A stretch of DNA of 64,000 bases from positions 646,501-710,500 of the forward strand of contig JAKCOZ010000106.1 in the NCBI GenBank assembly GCA_022605955.1, in the 5' to 3' direction. The notes beneath the pieces were generated by a model. That model did not search any database. It had not been told where the DNA came from and was given only the letters and a program-made list of their open reading frames with translations. Positions 1-11,771 of this stretch are shown here, piece by piece; within the stretch, counting starts at the first letter, position 1, and each line of letters starts with the position of its first letter. The position numbers and the translations under genes are program-made. The stretch comes from Rallus limicola. Lineage: Eukaryota; Chordata; Aves; Gruiformes; Rallidae.

Positions 1-24
1 GAAGATAAAGGAATCATCTGTAAA

Positions 25-1131
25 ATGCTTGGTACCTGTTTACAAGCGGCCTATCAAGAAAGGGAAGTAAGAGACAAAAAGCAGAAGGAGCTCGAAAAGG
101 AAACAGAAAATAGAAAGGCAACTGAACTGTTACTGTCCTTAAAAACTGAACAGCTACAGAAACAGTTGCAAGAAGAAAAGGATAAAAGAGAAAAGTTGGG
201 AGAAAAAGTTGAAATGATGCTTATAGAGTCTCCCCGCCCCCCTGATATTGTACAGATCAGGAAACTAATAGTAGCTCCTGAAGACTGGGATGGAGATATC
301 TGGGGTGATGATAATGATAACAATGAGTCAGATGAGGAGGACGTTTTGTTCCCTACAAATCCTCCAGAATATGAAATCAGACCTGTTGTTAAAAAGGAAG
401 AACCTATGGGACCTCGGGGTGGTCATCTGTGATATACTGCGCAAACCAGTCCCTGGGATCCATTGCAACTGACAAATTTGCAAGAGAAATATAGCAGAAA
501 TCCAGGTGAAACTGAATGTGAATACCTGTGGCGAGTTTGTCTAAACGGTGGTGACAGAATAATGTTAAGTGAGGATGAAGCAAATGGATTTTGGGGTCCA
601 GGAGTCTTTTTAAATTTGGGACCCGACCCAACAAATATACCCCATTCTATCACCAGCCAAGTAGCTTATTGGGCTGGTGGAATAGGCATCATGGAGCGAG
701 GTCAACCCTCCATAATTCCTATTAAATCTTTAAGTGAGCTCTCTACAGCTGTCACAAAAGCTGCTTGCATACAAGCTATGCATGAGAGAGGACTCCATGA
801 CATCTCACTATCTGCTACAGTAAATTTTGCAATGTTAAAGCCACTAATTCGAGGAGCCCCAGCACTTCTTAACTCTTATCTAGTTGCAAAACGAGATGAG
901 ATTAAAAGAGATACTGAATTCAACAGGGATGGCAATAATGCTCCTAAGCCACTCCCTACATGGGCACAATTAATGCACGGGATTGTTAACTACAGCCGTG
1001 AAATGGGCTGGAATGATGACATACCATCTGAAAACCAAAGGTCCCGGGGAGATAACAAAGTAAGACCTGTGAAAAGGGAAACAGAAACTGGACTAAAAGG
1101 AAACAAATACTTCCACATGCCCTCAACTTGA
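25..1131 (+). pseudogene. Endogenous retrovirus gag-like frame, ENS-1/ERNI-like, one internal stop
   Basis: One reading frame runs from the ATG at 25 to the stop ending at 1131 and is interrupted only by a TGA at 430-432. Both halves are in the same phase. The first 60 or so residues are a charged, heptad-like coiled coil rich in E, K, Q and L. They are followed by an acidic linker (DDNDNNESDEEDV). The second half (463-1131) has a capsid-like helical character, with a PTWAQLMHGIVNYSREMGW stretch near its end. A coiled coil followed by a Gag-like body is what is known of the chicken ENS-1/ERNI retroelement family; I infer that relationship from general architecture only. No LTR, protease or pol was found next to it, so it is an isolated fragment. 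It could also be another avian ERV gag. Confidence 0.55.
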
Positions 1132-2125
1132 AGGAGAAATGACTGATTGGAATTACCTCATGCAGACTGCAGTGTCCTTTGAAAGATCCCCCACAGCACA
1201 CACAGATTTGATTGCATCGCTTTAGTTAATGAGCTGTGCTGTGCAGAGAGTTCCTGAGACTGGAACTCATGTGGCACGAGTCACTGTCAAAGCAGCTGTG
1301 CTCTGGACTGCTCCCTTAACACCTTTTGCTGTTACTGTTTGTGGGTGCTCCTCTTTGAGCCTTCAAGACTGAAGAGCATCCACTGTCGCTCAATATTCAG
1401 ATCTGGAATCAAAGTTTCATTTCTACTGCCCACTCCAGAAGATTCTTCACCACTTCCCACCACCCGTCCTAAACAGTAGCAGAAGTGTTTGCACAGCTAC
1501 CCAGCAAATTGGAAAACAGAACCGGCCAAAAATAATAAAGATGGTATTTTTAACCCAACTCTGTCTCTGACCTGTTTCTACCAGTTCTACTGCTGTCATC
1601 AATGGGCTGCAGCACCACGGGGGAGATTTACACAGCCGAAGCCACAGAACTTGTCACCCCCAAAATTCCTGAAACTACATTTCAGCAGTACAGGAGTAAA
1701 GAGCCAACACACAGAAACAAGGGATCAACAGAGAGTATTTCATATTTCAGAGTCAACAGACCATTATCACCAGAACAAATGCATACTGCAACATGAGGCA
1801 CAGAGAATATCTGGGAAGTAGCAACGCCAGTAGGACCGGAGCAATGGAGACTTTGAAGTGAGCACTGATACTCAGTGGGTAAAACAGACTGTGTACATCT
1901 CAAGAAAAGGTTATTACATGAAAAAGAACAGTCTTAGAAGGTTGTCTGTAGCCCTCAAAAGAGAGCACATGCCCACACACAGGCTGACACTGGATAAATG
2001 TCATCACTATGTTCCATCCATGAAAACCACCATCCCTTAACCATCCTTGGGAATAACACCCACAGTTAAGGGGAATAAAAAACAAAGAGAAAAAAGACAA
2101 ACACTGCAATGACTCTGGAACTTAC
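1132..2125. other. Unassigned region downstream of the PXK fragment
   Basis: No convincing gene. The final PXK exons (proline-rich tail and WH2-like end) would be expected here on the minus strand, but I could not find them. A 64-codon plus-strand frame at 1602-1796 starts MGCSTTGEIYTAEATELV, which resembles an N-myristoylation start. It has no recognisable family and may be chance. Confidence 0.4.
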
Positions 2126-2188
2126 CTGCTGTAGAGGGTGGAGTGGGAGATGATGGAGATGTTAATGGGGAACTCGCCCCAGAGCCTG
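2126..2188 (-). pseudogene. PXK: PXK exon, Ser/Pro-rich tail start
   Basis: Encodes AGSGASSPLTSPSSPTPP and STA, which matches PXK. The acceptor (TTTAG) and donor (GTAAG) are intact. This is the last PXK exon seen; the proline-run and WH2-like exon is missing. Confidence 0.87.
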
Positions 2189-3139
2189 CTAAATAAAACA
2201 ACAGTGTAGTAACTAAAGCTGTACATTGAAATTCAACACAGTCAGACAAGACCGATTGTTGGAAACAGGCCAACTTTATTGACTGATTATTATCCAACCC
2301 TGCTTCCACTGAAATCTTGGGAAAGATTCCCACTCATAGGAACAGTGTCATTCAGACCCGATCTGAACAGAGAGGCTTCACAGCACACAGGATCAGAGGA
2401 GGTCCAAACATGTAAGCAGCTCACTCAACAGTACTCCTCAATGGGAAACACTTCCTTTCTCTTGCTTAGGCTGTTGGATTTCAGTGTCCAAATTCTGTTC
2501 TCCTTAAGGGTTGTGCCACTGCATTGGTGGCACCCCATTTCTCCTAAGAGATGATTTCCAGTCAGAAATTGTACACCACAAGTTACTCTGTTATCTGACT
2601 ATTCCACATCAGGCTGCTTTCGGACACCTTTGAGCCAAGCAGTTAACTCTGTTAAACTGTTTGGTAGTACCTACCATTCCTTTTCATTAAACATAGACCT
2701 GCCAAAAGCTCTGTTGTTTTAGAATTTGCCACTGAAGCAGCAATTAAACAGATACTTTTCTCATTCATCTTAACACTTTACAAACGACACGGATGACAAC
2801 ACAGTTTCTCCCTGAAGGCTGCATTATGAAATGGCCCAAGCAGTGGATGTTGTTGTTATTCCCTCAACTGTCATACAGATTGAAGAAACCTTTTTTTTTC
2901 TTTTTAAAGGAATGAGGCACAGAATAGAGGACACATTGTTTTGCATTAGGCAGCTGAAAATTTAACACTGACAATATTTTTTAGCCCTTGATGTATCTGT
3001 TTATTAAATACCCAGAACAGTGGTATCAGGCTCTTATTGTGTAAACTGATGGTGACCTCGGATCTCTTAAGACAGAAAATGACAGCAACAACAACACTGA
3101 CATAGCTGTGTAGAAGCAAACTCTTCTCTCTGTAGTTAC

Positions 3140-3209
3140 CTGAGTTATTGGAGTTGCTGTACTTGGCTGAGTGTTCTTCCCCACTTTCACAGGCAGAGCG
3201 TTTTGACTT
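3140..3209 (-). pseudogene. PXK: PXK exon, serine/asparagine-rich linker
   Basis: Encodes KSKRSACESGEEHSAKYSNS and NNS, a close match to PXK. The TTTAAAG acceptor and GTAACT donor are present. The phase agrees with the next exon at 2188. Confidence 0.87.
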
Positions 3210-3823
3210 CTTTAAACAAAGCAGAAGAAACAGAGGGTGGGGGTGAATAAATGCTTCCTGTGACGTGACCCATCTGACACACACAGCTCTAACAGCCATC
3301 CCCAGTGTCACGCAAGGTTCGTCAGTGCCAAACATCACACTCCCCACCCAAAGCATTTGCTGCGGTGATGACAACAGCACCAGGCTGTTTGCTCTCACAT
3401 GTCTCCAGGCAAGTGAGCAGAGCAGCTCCAGTGCCCTCTGACCACAGAGGAAGGACAGAAAACCGGCCCGCCAAACAGGCAGAGAAGGGCAGGCAGCATG
3501 CTGCAGAGCAGACTCAGAAAGGCTCCAACACCCTCACGGGGCAGCTGGAAGTCACACAGGCTCTGTCATCCACGTATGAGGTGCTAACTGAGCCTGTTTT
3601 CATACAGCAACCTCAAACAAGTTAATAATACACCTAAGTCAGCTACCATTGGCACTTGAACTTATTCCCAAGTGTACTGCCTATCTACAGGAGCAAAAGC
3701 AGTCAGGAAATACAGAAAAATGCAGGACAGAATAGAGCAGTGTACCTGTGGTTGCACATGCTACACATTCAAAATAGGTACACTTCACTTTCTGTGTGAG
3801 AAACCTCTTTAAAGATTGCTTAC

Positions 3824-3910
3824 CTCTCGTGCTAAGATCTTCCTTTTCTTTTTTCCTTCTTCTGAGCCGTGATGAGATTGAGCTCTTGTCAGCCTTCTGT
3901 GCTGGTGAAT
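3824..3910 (-). pseudogene. PXK: PXK exon, basic linker
   Basis: The 29 codons encode IHQHRRLTRAQSHHGSEEG plus a lysine-rich end, matching PXK between the kinase-like domain and the tail. Acceptor and donor (GTAAGC) are intact. Confidence 0.87.
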
Positions 3911-4329
3911 CTTCAAAACAAAGGGAAAACCAGAAAAAAACCCATGTTAATCTTAAATGTTCTCAGACAAGACATGTTTGGAGTGTAGTAAGACACCTGT
4001 AGTCACTTTACTTGTTTAGGTTATTTCATTTTTAGTTTTTGCCTTCACTGCTGTTGAAGGAGGATGAAGCTTCATCCTGCAGTTAAAATGATCCTTTAAC
4101 TCAGGAGCCTTTGCCTGTGAAGTTGCACCACTGAAGCCAGTGAAATGCCATACAGTCAAGAGCTTTCTACAGCTCCTCATGCTGCATTCCTGGAGAAGCA
4201 AATCTCTTGATGAAAACCTTTAATACCCAAAGTCACTCTGAGTGAGTAGAAACTCACTTTCCCCAAATAAAAGTGGTAAAAGGAAACACAATGTCCACAG
4301 GAAATACAGGAGAGAAATGCAGACATTAC

Positions 4330-4406
4330 CATTTCTGTGCTTCTGTTAATCGTTTTTCTATGCATTCCTTGGAGGTTTTCAATGCCTCTTTTAGCTTGGT
4401 AGGAAT
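4330..4406 (-). pseudogene. PXK: PXK exon with one-base deletion at its 3' edge
   Basis: Reading from the TTAG acceptor gives IPTKLKEALKTSKECIEK, as in PXK. The exon is 77 bases long. The following exon (3910 down) begins at a codon boundary, so 78 are needed. The terminal CAG codon expected before the GTAATG donor is reduced to TG. This shifts the frame into the next exon. Confidence 0.8.
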
Positions 4407-7400
4407 CTAATACAGAACAGAGAAAAAAAAATCTGAGCACAAAATATGATCAAGGAAAACATCACTTCTCAGAACTCACCATGCATCTGATCATGCTGCC
4501 CATCTAGAACCCCAAGTTCTGACACTATTCCCTTAGTGAAAGAAAAAAAAAGAAGACTCTAGGTGCATGTTTTCCACTCCAAACCTAGCTAGGTGTGGCC
4601 TAGGAATAACACTTGAACACTCAGGGGTCACACTGCACCTGATTTCCAAGGGGTGACAGGACATCCATGGGTACAATTCACTAATGGAATCCAAAACCCT
4701 GACGGCCATCACCACAAAGTCAAATGGAGACTTTATTTATATAAGTGCTAGGCTTAGCCACAGCCTAGCACTTCCACAAGCATCAGCAAAGCAATGTTCA
4801 ACTCCACCTTGAACTGTGGTTTCTCTGAACTCGTTAGCAGGACGTCAGTGAATAATCTGTGAGTGGATTAAAAAATAAAAGAAAAAGGAATGTTATTCCC
4901 AAGAGACAGGAAGAACCACAGCAAGAATACTACTGGTACTGTTTGCTCATTCTCCTTTTCCTCCTCTGTCCTCACCCCTAGGCCACCACTTGTTTCTTCT
5001 CCCCACATGTTTTAATGTACTACTGTTCATTTTCCAAGCGCTGCTGTAAAACTGGCAACATCCAACCCTCAGAACGTGGCCACCTCCAATGGCAAAGTTC
5101 ACAAGACTGGGTTAAGTATTCTGAAAGCCCACAGAATAGATGAAGTTACCAAAGGAAGAAGACAGCCTTTTCCTTAGAAGTATATGAGTTCTTTAATGAC
5201 AAAATATTACCAGGGACTTCATTTTAAACTCTCTTAGCATAATTGCTGTTTTAAGATTAACAAAAACCACGTGAAAGCTCAATGTCTTAACTGAACATTT
5301 GGAAGTATCTGCATTCTTGCCTGTGCTCCAGCAAAGGCAACTGCAGCAAATATTCTCATATTTTTGCTCTGCCTTCTATGGTAGCAGCAGCAGCATCAAT
5401 GAGAAATCCTTTTCCATCCAGAAGAAAGACACTAGAGGGCAATGGTAGTCTGAAAATAAGCTGGTTACTCTATTTCAAGATACTTTGTTCTGGAGAGCAT
5501 ACTAGAAAACTGCCCCAGAAAGCAATCTCCAGGCTGGCTCTGAGATTAAAATGTTAGAGATTTTTTTTGTTGCTGGTCACTGGGGAAAATTATCACAAGC
5601 CTGTACTAGAGACAACAAATCCAAGTCTAGAATCAAGCCAGTAAGAATAACATTCCATGAAAAGTTCAGATATAAATCAAATTTCAAAAGACTTGTATAA
5701 AACCCCATAAATGCTGACCCTGGTTTACACAACAGGTCAATCCTGACCCCTTCTGATTGCATGTCCTTGCAAAATTAAGTAAACTCATAGTTTATATGGT
5801 GACAATGTGTAATAAATAGAGCTTAGTAAGTATTTAAATGACATTAAAGGCATTGCACATCCATGTAGAACAGTTTTGAAGAGCATTGGTGTGAAGGGAA
5901 TGGAGTATAACATCCCACACATCAGATACAACTGGGCAGGAACTGTGTGTTCAACACTTTTCAACACCTGTATATTCCTGTATTCACAGAGGATTTTTAG
6001 TTTTTCTCTGCTTATATACTTCTCTCCACCTCCCACCTCCTTTAAGAGCAGAGGAAGGGAGGAGCAGAGGAACTGAAGGCTGAGACAAGCCGGCAGTGTC
6101 TCTCCCAACCAGGAAACATGAACCTTGGAGGATGCTCTAACCACGTTGCACTCTGTACTCTGAGATCAGACCCAGATTTAGGTATGGGGAATCTGTCATT
6201 TCTAAGGTCGTGACTCTGTCCCCTCAGATTAAGAAAAATAAACGACCACACACCCCAGGAGCTGTGGTTCTATGCTCAGCATGCTGGTGACAGGGCACAG
6301 CACAGTGACAGCAGACAATTTCCCTGGTCACACTGTCTCCTAATCACAAGAAGGGCGTCACTGCAGATGGGCCCGATCTCCAGCTCAGTCATGTGCTGAC
6401 ACTGCTCCCTTTCTGCATCCCAGTCTTGCCCCACACCTCCCTGTAATTCTTCCCTGCATCACAGCCTGTAAAGAAATGTATCCTGTCTGCGCTTCAGAGA
6501 ATGCCTAAGCCAGCCCTGCAAGAAACCAGCCAGAACTTCTACACAACACTTCATACACAGACACATCTAATGTCACTGCAGGGCAAAACAAGACATCTCA
6601 TTTACTAGTCATAAGTAAACTGAGACAGCAAAATCTACTGAAGTAGGTCTGAAGGGAACATGCAAAAAGACTCCTTACTCTAAATGCTTTAAAACAATCT
6701 GTACATGATCTTTACCATGCTTGCACTACTTTACTAGCAGGATCAATTTAAACCATAGCCCCATGCCTAATAAAATGCATTCATAACAACTCCAGCACAG
6801 CAAGGCACAAAGAAGTGTTAAAACAATCTATCACAGTCACAAGGGATGGGTTCTAGATAGCCTGTGAATTTTAAAGCTTCGCTTGGGATACACTACACGT
6901 CCCAGAGAATGAGGAGCAAATCTTTTCATAAAGAACAAGAGCAAAAAGGTTTCTTCCTCCTAACACAGCACGGGGGTGAGTATCAAACAAGTAAAACAAG
7001 ACTGTAAGAGCCGTGAAACAGTTGGCATGCCATTCTTCATAGCTTCACAGGTCAGAATGGATTCCAACACAGACACTACCAAAGAAAGAATAAGAACACA
7101 TTTTTGCACTGCAGGATAGCAAACACATTAGAAGGAATGTCTGGCACTGCTGTGTGGTGTTCCCCTAAGTACTGCATTAACTAAGCAGTGATGAAGCTCT
7201 GTGGCATGTGGTTTTTATTATCATGTTGCTATTACACATACAAACTTTTCAAGAATGTTAGACATGAGGCAAGGGAATCCAGATATAGAATTACTTACTA
7301 CAGTCTGCTTTATCACTCAGCTTACAAAGTTTTATTTATATGCTACATATATCTCAGGAAGAACACGTTTTCTGTTTTTACCAACTACTAACTCATTCTT

Positions 7401-7525
7401 TCCAGTTAGAGGCTGCAAAGATCTTAGGCTGGTATCTCACAGCACTTCAACTTGGGCAAGAGGTGAGAGAGTACACAGGAAGCTGGGACCAACATTTCCT
7501 CAGTCACATACTAACCAACACACAC

Positions 7526-7633
7526 TGACGGTGCAGGAGGGAAGTTGTCTACTGGGATAGTATCCGGGGGTCTTCCGTATGTCATTGCATACAGTAAGTG
7601 TCCAAGGCAACGCACATCAACACCTTCTAAAGT
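7526..7633 (-). pseudogene. PXK: PXK pseudokinase C-lobe exon
   Basis: The 36 codons are in frame and flanked by good splice signals (CTGCAG acceptor, GTGTGT donor). They encode VDVRCLGHLLYAMTYGRPPD and a following PVDNFPPAPS, matching the PXK kinase-like domain near its end. An H-to-R and other substitutions relative to the usual PXK sequence suggest relaxed constraint. Confidence 0.88.
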
Positions 7634-7755
7634 CTGCAGAGAAACCACAAGAGCGGGCTTGAATTTGAAAACAGACAAGAGAAAGCACGAAGACAGTTCC
7701 TAACCACAGCCTGCACTAACCTGAGCTCAAACGAAACCTTCACACCTCAAGCTAA

Positions 7756-8746
7756 AGAATCACAGAATCACAGAATTATCAAGGTTGGAAAAGACCTAAA
7801 AGATCATCCAGTCCAACCATTCACCTATTGCTACCAGCTCCCACTAAACCATGTCCCTCAATACAACATCCAGTCTCTCCTTGAACACCCCCAGGGTTGG
7901 GGACTCCACCACCTCCCTGGGCAGTGCATTCCAGTGCCTGACTCCCCTTTCTGAGCAGTAGTGCTTCCTAATGTCCAGCCTGAATCTCCCCTGGCGCAGC
8001 TTGACACCATTCCCTCTAGTTCTATCACTGTCTACACGGGAGAAGAGGCCGACCCCCAGCGCACCACAACCTCCCTTCAGGAAGTTATAGAGAGCTATAA
8101 GGTCTCCCCTGAGCCTCCTCTTCTCCAGGCTAAACAATCCCAGCTCCCTCAGCCGCTCCTCGTAAGGCCTGTGTTCCAGACCCCTCACCAGCTTAGTAGC
8201 CCTCCTCTGAACGCGTTCCAGGGCCTCAATGTCTTTCCTGTAGTGAGGGGCCCAAAACTGAACACAGTACTCGAGATGCGGCCTCACAAGTGCTGAGTAC
8301 AGGGGGACAATTACCTCCCTGTCCCTACTAGTGACACTATTTTTGATGCAAGCCAGGACGCCGTTGGCCTTCTTGGCCCCCCACGCACACTGTCGGCTCA
8401 TGTTCAGCCGTGCATCAATCAGTACCCCCAGGTCCCTTTCCTCCACACAGTCTTCCAGCCACTCCGCCCCAAGCCTATAGCGCTGCCTGGGGTTGTTGTG
8501 GCCAAAGTGCAGGACTCGGCACTTGCTCTTGTTGAACCTCATGCCATTTACTTCAGCCCAGCTCTCCAGCCTGTCCAGATCCCTCTGTAGGGCCTCGCTA
8601 CCCCCAGGCAGATCCACACTCCCAGCCAATTTAGTGTCATCTGCAAACTTACTGAGGGTGCACTCAATGCCCTCATCTAGGTCATCAATAAAGATATTGA
8701 AGAGGACAGGCCCCAGCACCGAGCCCTGGGGAACACCACTCCTTAT
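7756..8746 (-). mobile_element. CR1 LINE, 5'-truncated, with reverse-transcriptase C-terminal frame
   Basis: The minus strand has an open frame of 305 codons (8761 to 7844) covering the end of the CR1 reverse transcriptase. It includes [11 protein letters not shown] and the catalytic FADDTK motif. The 3' tail appears on the plus strand as GAATCACAGAATCACAGAAT at 7758. CR1 copies insert 5'-truncated, and this one keeps about 1 kb. It lies in the gap where the PXK middle exons should be. The uninterrupted frame suggests a fairly young copy. Confidence 0.93.
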
Positions 8747-9089
8747 CAAGCAGACGTGCAAAGTCCTTTACAAGCTTTTAAAATAAGTGCTGCGGTTCTA
8801 GAAACACAGGGCTCCATTTTTGTACCACAGAACAATACAGCAAAAAAAATGTAAATGCTTTCTTGACGTTTTTCTAATCTAAAAGCTCTGTGTCGACATT
8901 CATCACCGCATAAGGAAAAACTCTGAAAGTCTGTTAGGAGAGGGATTTACTTCAGCTGTTCATTTCCAAATGCCTTCAAGACAACAACGTAGCGTAGCAA
9001 AATTGGCTGTTTCACTACTTCCATTTCAACATGAAATGCATGAAGAGGGAAAATCACTTCAGAAAAGAACCAAGCCACGTTTAGAAGTG

Positions 9090-9660
9090 TCTGTATAGCG
9101 TTGAAAACCACGCTCCGGGGTTCTCGGCCCCGCTTCCCCCCGCAGCGCCACGCCGGCCGCCCGGCCCCTCGCAGCCCCGGCCCGCCCCTCCTCCCAAACC
9201 TGCCCCGGGCCCTGCCCCGGCGCCTCCCGCCACCCTTGGCCTCGGTCCTGCCGGGCTCAGCGGCGGGCCCCCGCCAAGCCCCGCTCCCCCTCGCTCCGCC
9301 AGTGCCCCGGCCCCGCGTACGCCGGACACCGCCTCGGGCGGCCTGCCCAGCCCCCCGTTACCCGGCTCCCTTCCGTTACCTCTCTCCCCTGCCGCCCCCC
9401 GCCCCACCCCGGCCTCTCCCACCGCCCCCCGCGGCCCGGCCTGCCCGCTGGCCGGCGCCGCTCCCCGTGTGGGAGTGCGGGCTTCGGCTCGCCTCCATCT
9501 GCGCTGTTAGCGGCACCGTGTCGTCCAGCAGCACCTCGCCGGCCGGCGGTTTCTCCATGAAGGCCATCCCGGGGCCAAGAGCGAGGAGCCCGGCGCCGCC
9601 AACCTGCTTCCCGGGGCCGCCGCCGGGCCTTAGCGCCGCCCGCCCGCCACCTCCTTAAAA
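9090..9660 (-). promoter_or_regulatory. CpG-island promoter of the PXK copy
   Basis: A dense G+C and CpG block surrounds PXK exon 1 and extends into its first intron. No TATA box is seen. This is the expected housekeeping-type promoter of PXK. Long open frames on both strands in this block are composition artefacts. Confidence 0.7.
9466..9567 (-). pseudogene. PXK: PXK exon 1 with abnormal splice donor
   Basis: The ATG at 9567 opens MAFMEKPPAGEVLLDDTVPL, which matches the PXK N-terminus. The coding part is 34 residues and ends ...HSHT, where PXK exon 1 ends. The next minus-strand bases are GGGAG instead of a GTGAG-type donor. A T-to-G change at +2 would explain it. The exon lies inside a CpG island. 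Confidence 0.85.
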
Positions 9661-10279
9661 AGCTGTAAAACGGACCCAGTCACCAAGAGCGCCCTGGGGA
9701 ATTCAGCAGGGTAAAGGATCTCTGTAAGCAAGAGAAGCTCATGTGTTGTGATCTCACCACAGTGAAGTGTACTCTGTGTCAGTAACAAGGAGCAGATCTG
9801 GGGAGATGGCAACGATCATCAGGCCATTTGATCTGAACCACTGCACTGTTTGGGGCAGCACAGAGTAAAACCATTTTCTTTGCTGCTCAGAAAACTCTTA
9901 AAATATAGTAGTGCTTCACCACCTGCATTGGCTTGCTAAGCACACTCTCCCCTGTGATCTGAAAATGTATCCCAACAGTAACACCAGAAGGAAGGAGGCT
10001 TCTATACCTTGCACACTTTGGGTTTCATATCAGGCACTTGAACTGTTGGACAGATGCCATTCTGAACCAAGTAAGTGAACACAGGGTTAGAATCATCTTC
10101 AATCTAGGTCTAAGAATGAAGTATCAGCAGCAAAGCGGAGACAGGGAGCGAGCAATCCATCTGTGCTGAGACTTGTTTATGGTTTCTAAAATGCCCAAGG
10201 AGACAGCAGCAGTAACTGTTCCATAGTGTCCATTTTCCTTCTGAGTCATTGCTGATAGGAGGCTTTTCTGTGCCTTGAA
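9661..10279. other. Spacer between PXK and PRKAR2A fragments
   Basis: AT-richer sequence of about 620 bases with no gene or repeat that I can name. The two gene fragments are on the same strand, with the PRKAR2A stop upstream of the PXK promoter. Confidence 0.5.
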
Positions 10280-10507
<228 letters not shown>

Positions 10508-10925
10508 TCAGCTCAGAACTCAGACATACAGTCCAACCCATTCAGGTCTGAGAGTTCGACAGAAGCCACAGAAAGAGAAATGGTATTTCCCATTTTCCTC
10601 TCTGCTGTTATTTGAAGAAACAGCATTAATGAAATACACACCTGACCTCAAGGATAAATACAGAAGCCAAACACACAGCACACTGGCATTGGAAAAAACT
10701 GCATGACGAAAGCTGTGTGTGACCAAGCTGTAGACAAGAAGCTGATGCTACTTACCCCTTCAAAGAGTACAGGCCACACAAGCAGATAAACCAGAACCTG
10801 CTGGAAGGAAGCAGCGGTGCTGCTCAAGCTCAGTGTGAAGAGCTGCTCCAGCCCATGCTCCGAGCTTCTTGTGCCTGAGCACCAGTTACCAAAAGGCTGC
10901 TAGGCTTTGAACAGCTGCTCACTCA

Positions 10926-11128
<203 letters not shown>

Positions 11129-11705
11129 CTGTCAAACAGTAGATTTTCATTATTTGCACGCTGTTCTGCCTTTGTATGAAGCTACAGTTAAGCCTGGGTA
11201 TCTTACAGATGGTGCAACGAGCACCAGCTCCTTGGTTTAAGGCTTTGAAACTAGCAAGTCCCAAGTCATACTCTGCACTGGCAGAGCACCTTAACAGCAT
11301 GTTCCACGAGAAGTCTGACGACAGAAGCATGCACCAGCCCACAAGAGTCAAGGTTGGCAGACACTTACTGTCACAGCTTTGGGAACTGCTACTACACTAG
11401 CCTAACACAGGTTTTATTGTGAACAGCACTGTGTTCCCGAAGGCAGCTTCAAGCCGTACAGAGATCCATTCAAATGCCAGTGTCTAGTATGTCACTAGAG
11501 ATGACAGACCCCAGGTTTTCCAAGTTGCAGCTTGCTGTAATTCCTGAGAAAAAAGTTTCATCTCCACCCTTATGGCCAGGGAGAGTGGATCAGGCTTTTT
11601 TGCAGAGAAGCAGATACAAGCTCAGGGTAGGCTCTTTCACACCACTCAAATCGATCAAATTAGCGTTGACCTAAAGCTTAATCATACCATTTCAATTCAA
11701 CTCAC

Positions 11706-11771
11706 CTTGCTTTTAATCGAGATTTTTACTTCACCAGATTCTACAATGTAAAAACAATCTGCTTTATCGCC
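11706..11771 (-). pseudogene. PRKAR2A: PRKAR2A exon, beta strands of second cAMP domain
   Basis: The 22 codons encode GDKADCFYIVESGEVKISIK then SK. Splice sites are intact (CACAG acceptor, GTGAG donor). Confidence 0.88.

Larger units (their letters stand above)
2126..9567 (-). pseudogene. PXK: Partial, broken copy of PXK (PX-domain kinase-like)
   Basis: Six segments in the correct order on the minus strand match PXK, a PX-domain, kinase-like protein of endosomes that has a proline-rich tail and a WH2-like end. They are exon 1 (9466-9567), one exon of the pseudokinase C-lobe (7526-7633) and four downstream exons (4330-4406, 3824-3910, 3140-3209, 2126-2188). All exons for the PX domain and most of the kinase-like domain are absent between 7633 and 9466, a gap now partly filled by a CR1. 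The exon between 7526 and 4406 and the 3' terminal exon were also not found. Introns are retained, so this is a genomic duplication and not a processed copy. The exon 1 donor is GG where GT is expected, and the 4330-4406 exon is one base short. I infer a pseudogene, though a transcript could still start at the CpG promoter. Confidence 0.85.

Noticed and set aside
3000..3100. The missing PXK exons hidden in introns
   Set aside because: I looked on the minus strand between 4410 and 7525 and between 7640 and 9460 for the expected kinase and PX-domain residues and found none.
9101..9658. A 185-codon plus-strand frame antisense to PXK exon 1
   Set aside because: CpG-island composition artefact; the real signal is PXK on the minus strand.
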